Shown: piece by piece, positions 54,408 to 63,362 of the stretch | Numbering within the stretch: the stretch's first letter is position 1 | Layout of the letters: each line of letters opens with the position of its first letter | Notes under the pieces: model-generated | Databases searched by the model: none | Told to the model about the DNA's origin: nothing | What the model saw: the letters and a program-made list of their open reading frames with translations, nothing else | NCBI GenBank assembly: GCA_021846395.1 | Contig: JAJZXB010000001.1 | Span: 1 to 64,000, forward strand | DNA length: 64,000 nt | Direction: 5' to 3' | DNA from: Thermoplasmata archaeon | GTDB lineage: Archaea > Thermoplasmatota > Thermoplasmata > Thermoplasmatales > Thermoplasmataceae | Program-made: the position numbers and the translations under genes

Positions 54408-54742
54408 ATTAAAGCCACCCCAATTGCTGCAAAGGTAAATATGTACAGAATAACAGGTGTTATTATCGTTCTTCTTGATATCTTCCCATTTTTTGTTTTA
54501 TTATGATACAATGATATTGCCATCAGTATTATTGAAACGGCTATGAACGTAAGTGTTATTGCAAGAAGTAAATTCAGATACGCTCCAAAGTTTCCAAGCA
54601 CCGGAGATGTCATGTTATAAACTTCCTCGTGATAGAGTGTAGCTATTGGTTTCATTATAACAGCATAAAGTATGAAGGGTACGCTGCCAAATAAATAAAT
54701 TATCATAGAATAATAATACATGTATAATGATTTTTTATCCAT
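54404..54742 (-). CDS. small three-helix membrane subunit of the Rieske/cytochrome b operon
   Basis: 112 residues, three hydrophobic helices (MIIYLFGSVPFILYAVIM, LLLAITLTFIAVSIILMAI, and a C-terminal IITPVILYIFTFAAIGVA) and an internal loop with polar residues. No cofactor motif is visible. It directly follows the 72-residue gene and is joined to the next by a four-base overlap. Confidence 0.78.
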   Translation of the reverse strand: MDKKSLYMYYYSMIIYLFGSVPFILYAVIMKPIATLYHEEVYNMTSPVLGNFGAYLNLLLAITLTFIAVSIILMAISLYHNKTKNGKISRRTIITPVILYIFTFAAIGVALI

Positions 54743-54961
54743 TTAAACCCTCTCCTTTATTGTTTTCTGCATGATCAAAAACACGATAGCAGCGAATAAA
54801 AATAGATTTATTACCAGCGTTATGGCCCAGGCGTTCTCATATTTGTAAGGGTTAACCTGAGTAAAATACCACATTACTGGGTCAACAACAGCAAGCTGAA
54901 TAGCTCCTATTATATATATTATATTTTTAGTTTCCAATTTCTTCACCATCCTTTTTTGCAA
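54743..54961 (-). CDS. small membrane subunit following cytochrome b
   Basis: 72 residues with two hydrophobic helices (IIYIIGAIQLAVVDPVMWYF and AITLVINLFLFAAIVFLIM). The frame overlaps the 3' end of the cytochrome b gene; ATG at 54961, ATG at 54949 and a TTG a little further in are all possible starts, the last with GGTGA just before it. No family is recognised. A subunit of the same complex is inferred from coupling. Confidence 0.75.
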   Translation of the reverse strand: MQKRMVKKLETKNIIYIIGAIQLAVVDPVMWYFTQVNPYKYENAWAITLVINLFLFAAIVFLIMQKTIKERV

Positions 54962-56123
54962 ATCTCATGGCATATATGGGCAAAAATGTTACCAGCGTCA
55001 TTGCCCACCACATGTATTCCGTCAATAATCTTGTCTGCGATAATCCGGGTTGGGAATATCCCCATACTGTCATTACAGATAAACCCATAATGAAATATAT
55101 ACCAAACGCAGTTATCCATGGTCTTTCAAGTGCTCCTTTTTTATGATATTTATCTATAAATGGAATTAAGAATAAAAATATCACTATAGCAATTACAAGA
55201 GGAACACCTCCAGTGCCTAAACCATAACCCGCAACATCCATCAGTTTATATATGGGTGTTATGTACCAGTCGGGAACAGGAAAAGTTCCATATTCCAGTG
55301 AACCGTACGCAAGTAATAATTTCTGTGGAAAAACTGCTGAAAATATTATTATTACTCCAACAAGAATTATAGCAGAAAAAGTTGCATATAAAAGGTTTGT
55401 TGGGAACCAGGGTATCATTTTTCCTTTTTCGGCTTTTTCACTTGCCAGTCCAGATCTTTCAAATAAAATGAAATGGACTGCAAATATACCAAGCATGAGT
55501 ACTGTAAAAACTGCTACGTGAAATGCAAGTAAATGTGAAAATGTGGCGGTTGTTGTGTAATTTCCCACAAGTATTGCCTCAATCCAGTTTATTAACGCTC
55601 CTGGAAGTATTCTGCCAAGAACACTTCTCTGCATGAATAATATACCTATATGAAGGGCAGCCATTGCTATTGCAGTATTTGCAAGCATATATCCAAGAAT
55701 GGCAGTCAGTATTGTTAGGAGGAATAAAACAACACCGAGAATCCACTGAAGCCATCTCCATTTTCCCTTATAAGATCCAACAAACCATTGCCTCATCATA
55801 TGGAAATAAACAAGGGCTATCATGGCATAAGCCATATATAGATGTGATGTTAGTATTATGTGCCCAAATGGGACATTATTTATCATATATTGAGTTGAAG
55901 CGTATGGATTGACCTGGCTATAATAATAAAATAATACAATGCCACTGACTATCTGGTAAATCAAAGCGGTTGCAACCCACGCACCGGTCCATTCATCTAT
56001 TTTATAACCTCTTGAAGTTACAGACTTGAAACCTATTTTATATGAACCTGCGGGTAGATCCTTCTCTTCTTTTATTAATTTTGTTAAATCATATTCATTA
56101 TGCTCATATTCTGTTTTATCCAT
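54927..56123 (-). CDS. cytochrome b subunit of a Rieske-type quinol-oxidising complex
   Basis: 398 residues, about nine to ten helices. Heme-binding histidines are visible in SHLYMAYAMIALVYFHMMRQW and FSHLLAFHVAVFT, and the ATG at 56123 is preceded by GGTGAT that overlaps the Rieske stop, so the two are coupled. The DWYITPIYKLM segment corresponds to the PEWY-like quinol site; here it is PDWY. The C-terminal half continues without a break, so the protein is a full cytochrome b, not the split b6/IV form. Confidence 0.92.
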   Translation of the reverse strand: MDKTEYEHNEYDLTKLIKEEKDLPAGSYKIGFKSVTSRGYKIDEWTGAWVATALIYQIVSGIVLFYYYSQVNPYASTQYMINNVPFGHIILTSHLYMAYAMIALVYFHMMRQWFVGSYKGKWRWLQWILGVVLFLLTILTAILGYMLANTAIAMAALHIGILFMQRSVLGRILPGALINWIEAILVGNYTTTATFSHLLAFHVAVFTVLMLGIFAVHFILFERSGLASEKAEKGKMIPWFPTNLLYATFSAIILVGVIIIFSAVFPQKLLLAYGSLEYGTFPVPDWYITPIYKLMDVAGYGLGTGGVPLVIAIVIFLFLIPFIDKYHKKGALERPWITAFGIYFIMGLSVMTVWGYSQPGLSQTRLLTEYMWWAMTLVTFLPIYAMRFAKKDGEEIGN

Positions 56124-56131
56124 TTTATCAC

Positions 56132-57118
56132 CTAGAATGATCCCTTCCATGCCCCTGAGTTGCTCACAACTGTTGTTTTATAAAGCACTACACTACTGCT
56201 TATCTGATTAACACCAAGTGTTGTAGGTCCTGATGAAGTGAGGGAAGTTCCATTATAATAATTTATTGATGAAGGTACAGTACGACTTGATTTTACTATT
56301 GAAGTTCCGCCAGTTAAATCCTCACTTTTAACTCCGGGCCCATATGTTTCACCACCCGGATACTTTAGGTGAGTTCTTATCACAGCATTAGATGAATTTA
56401 TACCATAAGCATATATGTAACCATTGCTATCTGTAGCAAGCATTATTTGTGGCAATGAATGGTTAGCAGGGCTTGCCGCTGGCCCATTATTGTATAAGTT
56501 TCTGCCGCCCCACACAGGATTGAACTGACTTCCATGACATTTGCAATATACAAGACCGTAATCAGGCCATTTACTTGCACCCGTTCCATTTAATTTGTAT
56601 CCTACCAGTTCGGATTCGAATGGCACGTTTTGTCCAGGATGATAATCAAGAAAAGGCGGAACGCAGCCAAGATGTTGGCATATTCCACTTAAAGCTATAA
56701 TTGAAGTATTATGGGCGGAATCATAAATAATTCCATCCATCGGTGCATTAGTTCCCGGGGAAACAGCATTAAATCCAGATGAAGGCGTTGTTTTTGGTGT
56801 AGTTATTTTAATACCTTTTAATGCAAGCAAAAATGTCGGCTCATCCTGTAAAGGATAATTGAATACTAGAATAGGAGTAGTTTTTGTTGTAGTTGTAGCC
56901 GCATATTTTTCAACGTCACTAACAGTGATTGGACTTCCACTGGGATCCTCCAGTATTGCCAGAGGAAAATTATCCATTACTGGAACAGACCTATCTTTAG
57001 GCACTGCAAATCTTTCAATAGATAATCCACCTATCATAAGAGCAGCAACAGAAAGACCTGCACCCTTTAAAAATGCCCTTCTTTCTGGTTCAGGAATATT
57101 CTCTTTACTTTCTTCCAT
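56132..57118 (-). CDS. Rieske iron-sulfur protein, Tat-dependent
   Basis: 328 residues. The N-terminus has a twin-arginine motif RRAFLKGAG followed by a hydrophobic helix that serves as signal-anchor. The [2Fe-2S] ligands are in CQHLGCVPPF and CKCHGSQF. A long insertion with Ser, Thr and Pro lies between the anchor and the cluster and after it, longer than in bacterial Rieske proteins, as known for acidophilic archaea. The tatA and tatC genes lie divergently just upstream, so export by them is likely. Confidence 0.94.
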   Translation of the reverse strand: MEESKENIPEPERRAFLKGAGLSVAALMIGGLSIERFAVPKDRSVPVMDNFPLAILEDPSGSPITVSDVEKYAATTTTKTTPILVFNYPLQDEPTFLLALKGIKITTPKTTPSSGFNAVSPGTNAPMDGIIYDSAHNTSIIALSGICQHLGCVPPFLDYHPGQNVPFESELVGYKLNGTGASKWPDYGLVYCKCHGSQFNPVWGGRNLYNNGPAASPANHSLPQIMLATDSNGYIYAYGINSSNAVIRTHLKYPGGETYGPGVKSEDLTGGTSIVKSSRTVPSSINYYNGTSLTSSGPTTLGVNQISSSVVLYKTTVVSNSGAWKGSF

Positions 57119-57457
57119 AATTGTTTAGCATTATTTTATATAAAAGATTTGTCATCATTAAAATAAAAGCATTTAAAAATGTAACTTATATGACACAATT
57201 ATATAATCATAAATAATATTCATTCAATAAATGATTAATTCATTAATTATATGTAATTTTTTTGATATTATCTATTTTTTTAAATTTAAATTTTAAATGT
57301 ATATTAACATTGATTTATAAATTAATGTTTTTTCTTTATTTATATTTTTAATCGATTATCCCGATTTTTTATAAATGAAGAGATACATGAAAGGACTAAA
57401 ATCTTACTTTAGAAAAATTTATATAACATCCATTAAATATAGTATTAGTGATATTTA
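57119..57457. other. divergent AT-rich control region between the Rieske and tatA genes
   Basis: This 339-base gap has no gene. It is over four-fifths A+T with several T/A runs. A TTTATATAAC at 57418-57427 stands about 36 bases before the tatA ATG and is the likely TATA box there. The Rieske promoter would be near 57135-57150. Confidence 0.55.
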
Positions 57458-57772
57458 ATGTTTGATTCCTACATGGATATAGTGATTATAGCCGTAATCG
57501 CCCTGATTATATTTGGCGGTACAAAAAAAATACCGGAAATGGCAAGAAACCTTGGCAAAGCATCAGGGGAATTTAAAAAGGGACAGATGGATATTGAAAA
57601 TGAGATAAAAAATTCTGTCAATCCCAGTAAAGAAGTTAAGGAAGGTCAGGTTGATTATATGAAAGTTGCTCAAGACCTCAACATTGATATAAAGGATAAA
57701 ACAATAGACCAGATAATTAAGGAAATTAGTGATAAACTTGCTAAAACTGAACAGATAACAAAATCCAATTAA
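57458..57772 (+). CDS. tatA: Sec-independent protein translocase component TatA
   Basis: 104 residues: a short N-terminal membrane helix (VIIAVIALIIFGGTKK), the FGG-x-K-x-PE hinge and an amphipathic helix MARNLGKASGEFKKG, then a charged tail. This is the pore-forming unit of the twin-arginine translocase. The ATG of tatC follows one base after the stop. Confidence 0.95.
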   Translation: MFDSYMDIVIIAVIALIIFGGTKKIPEMARNLGKASGEFKKGQMDIENEIKNSVNPSKEVKEGQVDYMKVAQDLNIDIKDKTIDQIIKEISDKLAKTEQITKSN

Positions 57773-57773
57773 T

Positions 57774-58598
57774 ATGGAGAGTGAAATTCTAAACTATCTG
57801 GTAAAATATTCGGAGGAAATAAGGTATAGAGCTATCAGGATTTTGATTGTTTTCAGTTTCTTTTTTTTGCTTTTTGTTGTATTTAAAATTGAATATGTAA
57901 CAGTCTTTGGAAAACGTTTTCTTTTTGTTTTTCCCGATCCATATGACAATATAGGTGCACAGGTTTTATTTATATTAAGGGAACATATATTGCCTCCTGG
58001 AACACAACTGATTATCATAAAACCAGTTGACGGCGTCATGGCTGATTTTTATACATGCATGGCACTATCTATTATTCTAACGATGCCCATTATAATATAT
58101 CATGTTAGCAAGTTTATAGCACCCGCATTGAAGAACGAGGAAATGGCATTACTGAAATCTATTATAATACCGGCATCATTGCTTTTTTTTGCAGGAGCAT
58201 TTGTTGGCATATATTTCATCGCTCCAGAACTATTCCGTATATTTACATTCTTTGATACGGGCCTGGGTGCAGCACCAACATTAAGTGTATCAAGCTTTGT
58301 TTCATTTTTATTTATGTATATTATTGCATTTGGCTTATCCTTTGAAATTCCTGTATTTATGACCGGCTTAAGCAGGTTTGGAATTGTAACGGCGGATACA
58401 TGGAAAAATAACTGGAGATATGCAGTTATAGGCTCATTAATTTATGGAATGATCTTCTCCCCAGGAGTTACGGGATTTACAATGATTGTGATAGCAACGC
58501 CCATGATAGCATTATATTTTGGTGGAATATATTTTGCAAGGCGGGCAGAACGGGCATTCAACAAGAGTGAAAAGAAGTCAGAAAGTACTGAGCAGTGA
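57774..58598 (+). CDS. tatC: Sec-independent protein translocase component TatC
   Basis: 274 residues with six helices. The N-terminal EEIRYRAIRI fits the ELRxR-type site for the twin-arginine signal, and YIIAFGLSFEIPVFM carries the F-x2-FE-x-P helix motif conserved in TatC. A loop (residues ~40-80) between helices 1 and 2 is long. It recognises Tat substrates such as the neighbouring Rieske protein. Confidence 0.95.
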   Translation: MESEILNYLVKYSEEIRYRAIRILIVFSFFFLLFVVFKIEYVTVFGKRFLFVFPDPYDNIGAQVLFILREHILPPGTQLIIIKPVDGVMADFYTCMALSIILTMPIIIYHVSKFIAPALKNEEMALLKSIIIPASLLFFAGAFVGIYFIAPELFRIFTFFDTGLGAAPTLSVSSFVSFLFMYIIAFGLSFEIPVFMTGLSRFGIVTADTWKNNWRYAVIGSLIYGMIFSPGVTGFTMIVIATPMIALYFGGIYFARRAERAFNKSEKKSESTEQ

Positions 58599-58904
58599 AA
58601 AGCCCTTTATTTCAATTTTATTTTTAAACCCCTTTTTAATATAAATTTCTTCTCTACCTTTATTTATTGAGTCATATACCTCTTTTATCAATTCCAGTTT
58701 TGTTGGATTATCCACTTTATATGTGTCATTAAACCTAAAATTGTCGTTTAATTCATACGATATTTTTTTGATCAATGGGCACAGGTCATCCTTGCACGGC
58801 CCTTCTTCCAGTATAATTTTTATGAATAAAATTTTATTTCCTACAATATTCGTAATTTTATCATCTATTTTGATAAGACCATTACCAATTTTAATTGTTT
58901 TCAT
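58578..58904 (-). CDS. hypothetical protein with CxxxxC motif
   Basis: 108 residues from the ATG at 58904, which has a TATA-like TATTTATATCC about 25 bases upstream; starting at 58946 would put that promoter in the frame. A PCKDDLCPLIKK segment may bind a metal or form a disulfide. The rest is a mixed alpha/beta protein ending near GFSLLSTF. I do not recognise it. It overlaps the end of tatC by 21 bases on the opposite strand. Confidence 0.6.
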   Translation of the reverse strand: MKTIKIGNGLIKIDDKITNIVGNKILFIKIILEEGPCKDDLCPLIKKISYELNDNFRFNDTYKVDNPTKLELIKEVYDSINKGREEIYIKKGFKNKIEIKGFSLLSTF

Positions 58905-59041
58905 TAATATATAAGTATATGAGGATATAAATATATTTTTATTCATTTTAGTATAAAATTAAATTAATAACTGAGCATTATGCTAAATTAAAATTATTAT
59001 TCTAAGCATATTATTAAATATTGTAAAACTATTTAGTATAT

Positions 59042-59560
59042 ATGGTTGGAAAAAATCCAAGTTATAACGAATCAAAAATTTTAAAATTACTGAAGAATAA
59101 TTCAAGGTTAAGTATCTCTGAAATTTCTAAATCACTGAATTTAAGCAGAAATACTGTATCAAAAATTATAAAGTACCTTAATAAAAATTACATCAAAAAG
59201 TATACTATAGAAACAATGGAAAAAAAGAATTCATTTTATATTATTTCAGTTGTTGATTCCATTGATGATATAAATTCAGATGTTATTCTTGAATATTATG
59301 AGCTCATGAATGGGAAATATTTAATTGTTTCGAGTAAAAATTCACTGGACAGTATTATAAAATATGATGAAATACACATTGCCAGAAAAAAAGTTACAAA
59401 TTTCAATGATGAGGATATTGATTTATACTGTGATTACTGTAACAATAAGATTTTTGGAAATCCCCGAATATACGAATTAAATAAAAATAAATATTATTTC
59501 TGCTGCGATACATGCAAAAAAACATTTATAAAAAAGCAAAAAGCACAGAATAATGAATAA
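59042..59560 (+). CDS. winged-helix regulator with TRASH metal-binding domain
   Basis: 172 residues. The N-terminal helix-turn-helix is LSISEISKSLNLSRNTVSKIIKYL (spaced as in Lrp-type proteins, residues ~20-45). The C-terminus is a TRASH domain, YCDYCNNKIFGNPRIYE then YYFCCDTCKKTF, with four cysteines for copper. This is the layout of archaeal copper regulators (CopR/CopT type). It precedes a YHS protein and a copper ATPase in one transcript. Confidence 0.92.
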   Translation: MVGKNPSYNESKILKLLKNNSRLSISEISKSLNLSRNTVSKIIKYLNKNYIKKYTIETMEKKNSFYIISVVDSIDDINSDVILEYYELMNGKYLIVSSKNSLDSIIKYDEIHIARKKVTNFNDEDIDLYCDYCNNKIFGNPRIYELNKNKYYFCCDTCKKTFIKKQKAQNNE

Positions 59561-59613
59561 TATTAATTAAAATGCCCAGCAAATTCATATATATAGAATA
59601 TGAATATTCATTT

Positions 59614-59751
59614 ATGGCAATAATAGATCCAGTATGTGGAATGAAGGTTGATAAAAAGATAGAGTCAGAGTACAATGGAGAGAAATATTATTTCTGCTGT
59701 GAGCATTGCAAAGAAGAGTTTAACAAAAATCCCTTAAAATACACAAGATGA
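59614..59751 (+). CDS. small YHS/TRASH-domain copper-binding protein
   Basis: 45 residues: DPVCGMKV at the N-terminus and YYFCCEHCKEEF near the middle. That is a single YHS/TRASH unit, short enough to be missed in automatic calls. It stands 53 bases after the regulator gene and four bases before the ATPase start, and its sequence is very similar to the N-terminal YHS unit of the ATPase, so it may be a copper chaperone or a duplicate of that domain. Confidence 0.88.
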   Translation: MAIIDPVCGMKVDKKIESEYNGEKYYFCCEHCKEEFNKNPLKYTR

Positions 59752-59755
59752 TTCC

Positions 59756-61780
59756 TTGCCCATAGACCCCGTATGTGGAATGTACGTTTCGAATAGCTCA
59801 GATTTATATATTGATAAAGAGGGAACGAGATATTACTTCTGTTCACAGAATTGCTTTGATAAATTTAATGAACCCGAAAAAGAAGAAAAATCTCTAAAAT
59901 TAAAATTAATAATTGCATGGTCTTTTTCTGTACCAATACTTTTAATAAATTATTTACCTGCATTTTCATTAAAAAATTATATTTCATTCATTCTTGTTCT
60001 ACCAGTTCAGTTTTATTCCGGATTAAATTTCTATAAAGGTGCATATCAGGCAATAAAGAATAGGAGTGGAAATATGGATTTATTGATAACCCTTGGAACA
60101 TTGACAGCATTTATATTTTCAGCTGTAATCACATTTGATTCCTCAATTTTCCCGGTAAACTATACATATTTTGATGCTTCCGCTTTTATAATTACGCTTA
60201 TATTGACTGGAAATTATATTGAGAACCTTACAAAAAAAAGGGCAAATTCGGCCGCAAACAAATTGCTTGAATTGCTTCCAGATACGGTGCACATATATAC
60301 CGGTCAAAACATTGTTGATGAACCAATTGATAAAATAAGGGAACATGATAATATACTCATAAGACCCGGAGAAGTAATACCTGTTGATGGTGTGATTGTC
60401 GATGGAAAATCAGAAATAGACGAATCAATGATAACTGGAGAACAGATCCCAGTGGTTAAAACAATGAATGATAAAGTCATATCTGGAACAAAAAACATAA
60501 ACGGCGATCTTAAAGTGGATGTCTCCGGTACTGGAGTAAATTCAACGGTTAATAAAATATATTCCATGATTCAGATGGCATCTATGGGTAGAGCAAAGAT
60601 ACAGAAAATTGCCGATATATTTTCTTCATATTTTGTTCCTGCGGTTCTAATAATTGCATTGTCATCATCAGTATTCTGGTACTTTTACTTGATGTCATTG
60701 GGCGATCCAATGTTTACGATCGTCGCCATTCTTGTGTTTGTTTCGGTGGTTGTTATAGCATGTCCATGTGCTATCGGTCTTGCCGCCCCAATAACATTGT
60801 TAATTTCATCAAACGAATCGTCTGAAAATGGTATACTGATAAAAAACTCAAGCTCAATGGATCGGCTTTCAAAAATAAATAGGGTAATATTTGATAAAAC
60901 CGGAACATTAACAGATAATAATCCGGAAATAACCGGGTTTACAACAAATTATGATAAAATTTACATATATTCCTTATTGTATTCAATGGAAATAAAATCC
61001 AACCACCCCATTGCAAAGGCAATAATAAACTACACATCGCAGTTTAAGCATGAAATTTATGACATAAAGGATTTTAAGGAAATTCCTGGCTATGGAGTTA
61101 CGGGGTATTACGGCGGTCAATATATCGAAATAGGAAAAGATGATAATTCCCTCGTTCTTAAAATTAATTCCAAAATATATGCCACCATGAAAATATCATA
61201 TAATTTAAGGGAAAACGCAAAAAATGATATAGGCTTATTGATAAAAAATGGAATTAAAACTGCTATTGTCACAGGAGATTCTCTTGAAAATACAAAAAAA
61301 GTGGCGGACTATTTAAATATATCGGATTATCATTACGGCATAAAACCGGATGAAAAGGCCAGTATAGTGAGAAATTATCAGGAAAATGGTGACTATGTCA
61401 TGTTTGTTGGAGATGGTATAAATGATACAATAGCAATGGAAACAGCTGATGTTGGTGTTGCCATGGCTTCCGGTTCAGATATAGCAAAGGAAAGCGGCGA
61501 TATAATATTGCTCAACAACCATTTAAACAACATATACAATATGAAGGTCATAGGCAGTTATACCATAGGCAAAGTAAAACAGAATATAGGGTGGGCTATT
61601 GGATACAATTCAGCATTAATCCCTGTTGCGGCAGGCATACTTGTCCCCATTCTTGGGCTGGGAATATACTATATGCTTCCCATATTTGCAGCACTGGCAA
61701 TGGGCATGAGTTCGTCAACCGTTGTGCTTAATTCTTTAAGAATTAAAAAGCACATAAAAAGGACAATAATAACACAATAA
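59756..61780 (+). CDS. copA: copper-transporting P-type ATPase with N-terminal YHS domain
   Basis: 674 residues. Residues 1-45 are a YHS unit (DPVCGMYV and YYFCSQNCFDKF) in place of the usual HMA domain. The P1B-ATPase core follows: TGE in SMITGEQIP, the transmembrane CPC (VIACPCAIGLA), DKTGTLT, SNHPIAKAI and GDGINDTIA. CPC marks Cu+/Ag+ export. The start is a TTG at 59756; later ATGs would remove the conserved DPVCG motif. Confidence 0.94.
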   Translation: MPIDPVCGMYVSNSSDLYIDKEGTRYYFCSQNCFDKFNEPEKEEKSLKLKLIIAWSFSVPILLINYLPAFSLKNYISFILVLPVQFYSGLNFYKGAYQAIKNRSGNMDLLITLGTLTAFIFSAVITFDSSIFPVNYTYFDASAFIITLILTGNYIENLTKKRANSAANKLLELLPDTVHIYTGQNIVDEPIDKIREHDNILIRPGEVIPVDGVIVDGKSEIDESMITGEQIPVVKTMNDKVISGTKNINGDLKVDVSGTGVNSTVNKIYSMIQMASMGRAKIQKIADIFSSYFVPAVLIIALSSSVFWYFYLMSLGDPMFTIVAILVFVSVVVIACPCAIGLAAPITLLISSNESSENGILIKNSSSMDRLSKINRVIFDKTGTLTDNNPEITGFTTNYDKIYIYSLLYSMEIKSNHPIAKAIINYTSQFKHEIYDIKDFKEIPGYGVTGYYGGQYIEIGKDDNSLVLKINSKIYATMKISYNLRENAKNDIGLLIKNGIKTAIVTGDSLENTKKVADYLNISDYHYGIKPDEKASIVRNYQENGDYVMFVGDGINDTIAMETADVGVAMASGSDIAKESGDIILLNNHLNNIYNMKVIGSYTIGKVKQNIGWAIGYNSALIPVAAGILVPILGLGIYYMLPIFAALAMGMSSSTVVLNSLRIKKHIKRTIITQ

Positions 61781-61832
61781 CTTAATTTTAAATAAAACAA
61801 TAAATTTATAAAAATAGATTGATTATACATTT

Positions 61833-62282
61833 ATGAAAATAAGCGTCAACGCTTTTGGGAACAATCAAAAAATACCGGGAAGATATACCTGTGATGGCGA
61901 AAATATATCACCTGAAATATCCATATCCGGAATACCTGAAAAAAAATATTATATGGTAATATTAAACGACCCCGATGCCCCAGTTGGCTTATTCACACAC
62001 TGGATAATATACAATATTCCATCAAGCGTAAACCTGCTTCATGAAAATATTGAAAAATTGCCCATTACGGATGAAAATTTCTACCAGGGAAAAAACGACT
62101 TCGGAAAAATAGGTTATGGGGGGCCATGCCCTCCCAGGGGAAATGGAATTCACCGATATTTTTTCAATTTATATATGCAGGATAAAAAAATAGAAAATGA
62201 AAAAATTAATGCAAACGATGCATATATCATTGTGAGAAATAAGGATAAGGCGGTTTATATGGGTACATACATAAGGCCTTAA
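61833..62282 (+). CDS. YbhB/YbcL family (PEBP-like) protein
   Basis: 149 residues. Conserved segments are YTCDGENISPEISISGIP, ILNDPDAPVGLFTHWIIYNIP and GYGGPCPPRGNGIHRYFF, in which the DPDAP and H-x-Y/F ligand pocket are complete. The prokaryotic function is not established. The stop overlaps that of the convergent aminotransferase gene. A TATA-like TTTATAAAAA lies about 25 bases upstream. Confidence 0.92.
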   Translation: MKISVNAFGNNQKIPGRYTCDGENISPEISISGIPEKKYYMVILNDPDAPVGLFTHWIIYNIPSSVNLLHENIEKLPITDENFYQGKNDFGKIGYGGPCPPRGNGIHRYFFNLYMQDKKIENEKINANDAYIIVRNKDKAVYMGTYIRP

Positions 62283-63223
62283 TTTTCCATGTTTTTCAAT
62301 GCCTCAATCAATTTTGAATATGATTCTTCAAAATTCAATTTTGTCGTACATATCCTTAAATATGGGCCATCAACACCAAATAGTTTTGCCGGTACGGCAA
62401 TAATACCTATGGAGGATAATTTTTCACTAACCTGGTCGGCAGGTAGTCTGGTATAGTCAGAATAATCCACAAATGATACCGGAACGTTGAGGGGAATAAT
62501 GTTTTTATAAAATTTCAATCTTTCTCTCTTCTTAATGAGAATGTCATGGTTTTTATTTATAATCTCCCTCACATATTTTACGATGTTATCATTGTCCTTC
62601 AATATGTTAACTCCTATTGATATATTATATATGGACACACTCTCAGTTAAGAGTCCCTTGTATTTTTCAATTTTTTGTGCATCCTCTCTTTCCGGTGTAA
62701 TTATATAGCCCAGTTTCAATTCATCGCCTGCATATATCTTGGTGAATGTGTTTATTATAAACGAATTGTCATATTTTATTCTGTCAAGGTTTTTATAGAA
62801 TTCCATGAATGTTTCATCTATTACACGAACCTTAAAATTTTTCTGGTCACCAATTAAGTTTCCAATTGGGTTATTTGGGCTGCTACCGAAAAAAACATCA
62901 TTTTTTCCCTTTTTATATTCCAGCATCTCGGGAACCTTGTAGATAAGTTCGTATTCAGGCAGATTTACTTCATAATAATTATGGTTATTGTGCCTTAAAT
63001 AATATGCTACAAGAAAAAAGCCCTCAGTTGCTCCGTGCGTGATAACAATGTTATTTTTATCCACATCATGAAGGTTAGCTATCATCTGTTTAAGATCATC
63101 TTCACCATATTCTGGATTCAAGCCTGCATATTTTTTAATTGATAATACACCACCCATACCACTGCTGCTCATATTGTATTTTCCGGTATGCGTTGAAATC
63201 CATGTTCCAATTTCAAATTCCAT
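62279..63223 (-). CDS. PLP-dependent aminotransferase, class I/II
   Basis: 314 residues, short for this fold (usual 360-400). Visible sites are ITHGATEGFF (cofactor phosphate loop), SSPNNPIGNL (Asn that contacts PLP), IDETFMEF (Asp), the Schiff-base Lys in NTFTKIYAGDELKLGY and the substrate Arg in YLRICTTK. The small size recalls HisC-like or threonine-phosphate decarboxylase-like enzymes. The substrate is not decided. Confidence 0.85.
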   Translation of the reverse strand: MEFEIGTWISTHTGKYNMSSSGMGGVLSIKKYAGLNPEYGEDDLKQMIANLHDVDKNNIVITHGATEGFFLVAYYLRHNNHNYYEVNLPEYELIYKVPEMLEYKKGKNDVFFGSSPNNPIGNLIGDQKNFKVRVIDETFMEFYKNLDRIKYDNSFIINTFTKIYAGDELKLGYIITPEREDAQKIEKYKGLLTESVSIYNISIGVNILKDNDNIVKYVREIINKNHDILIKKRERLKFYKNIIPLNVPVSFVDYSDYTRLPADQVSEKLSSIGIIAVPAKLFGVDGPYLRICTTKLNFEESYSKLIEALKNMEN

Positions 63224-63362
63224 ATTCTACCATTATAACAATATATATTATTTTTTTTTAAACTATATTTTAAAAATTTCATAATATTGTATAAAAAAGT
63301 GAAGTGTATTTTAATTATAATCGAATAGATATATTTTTATTTGAGCAATGCATCATGCCATA

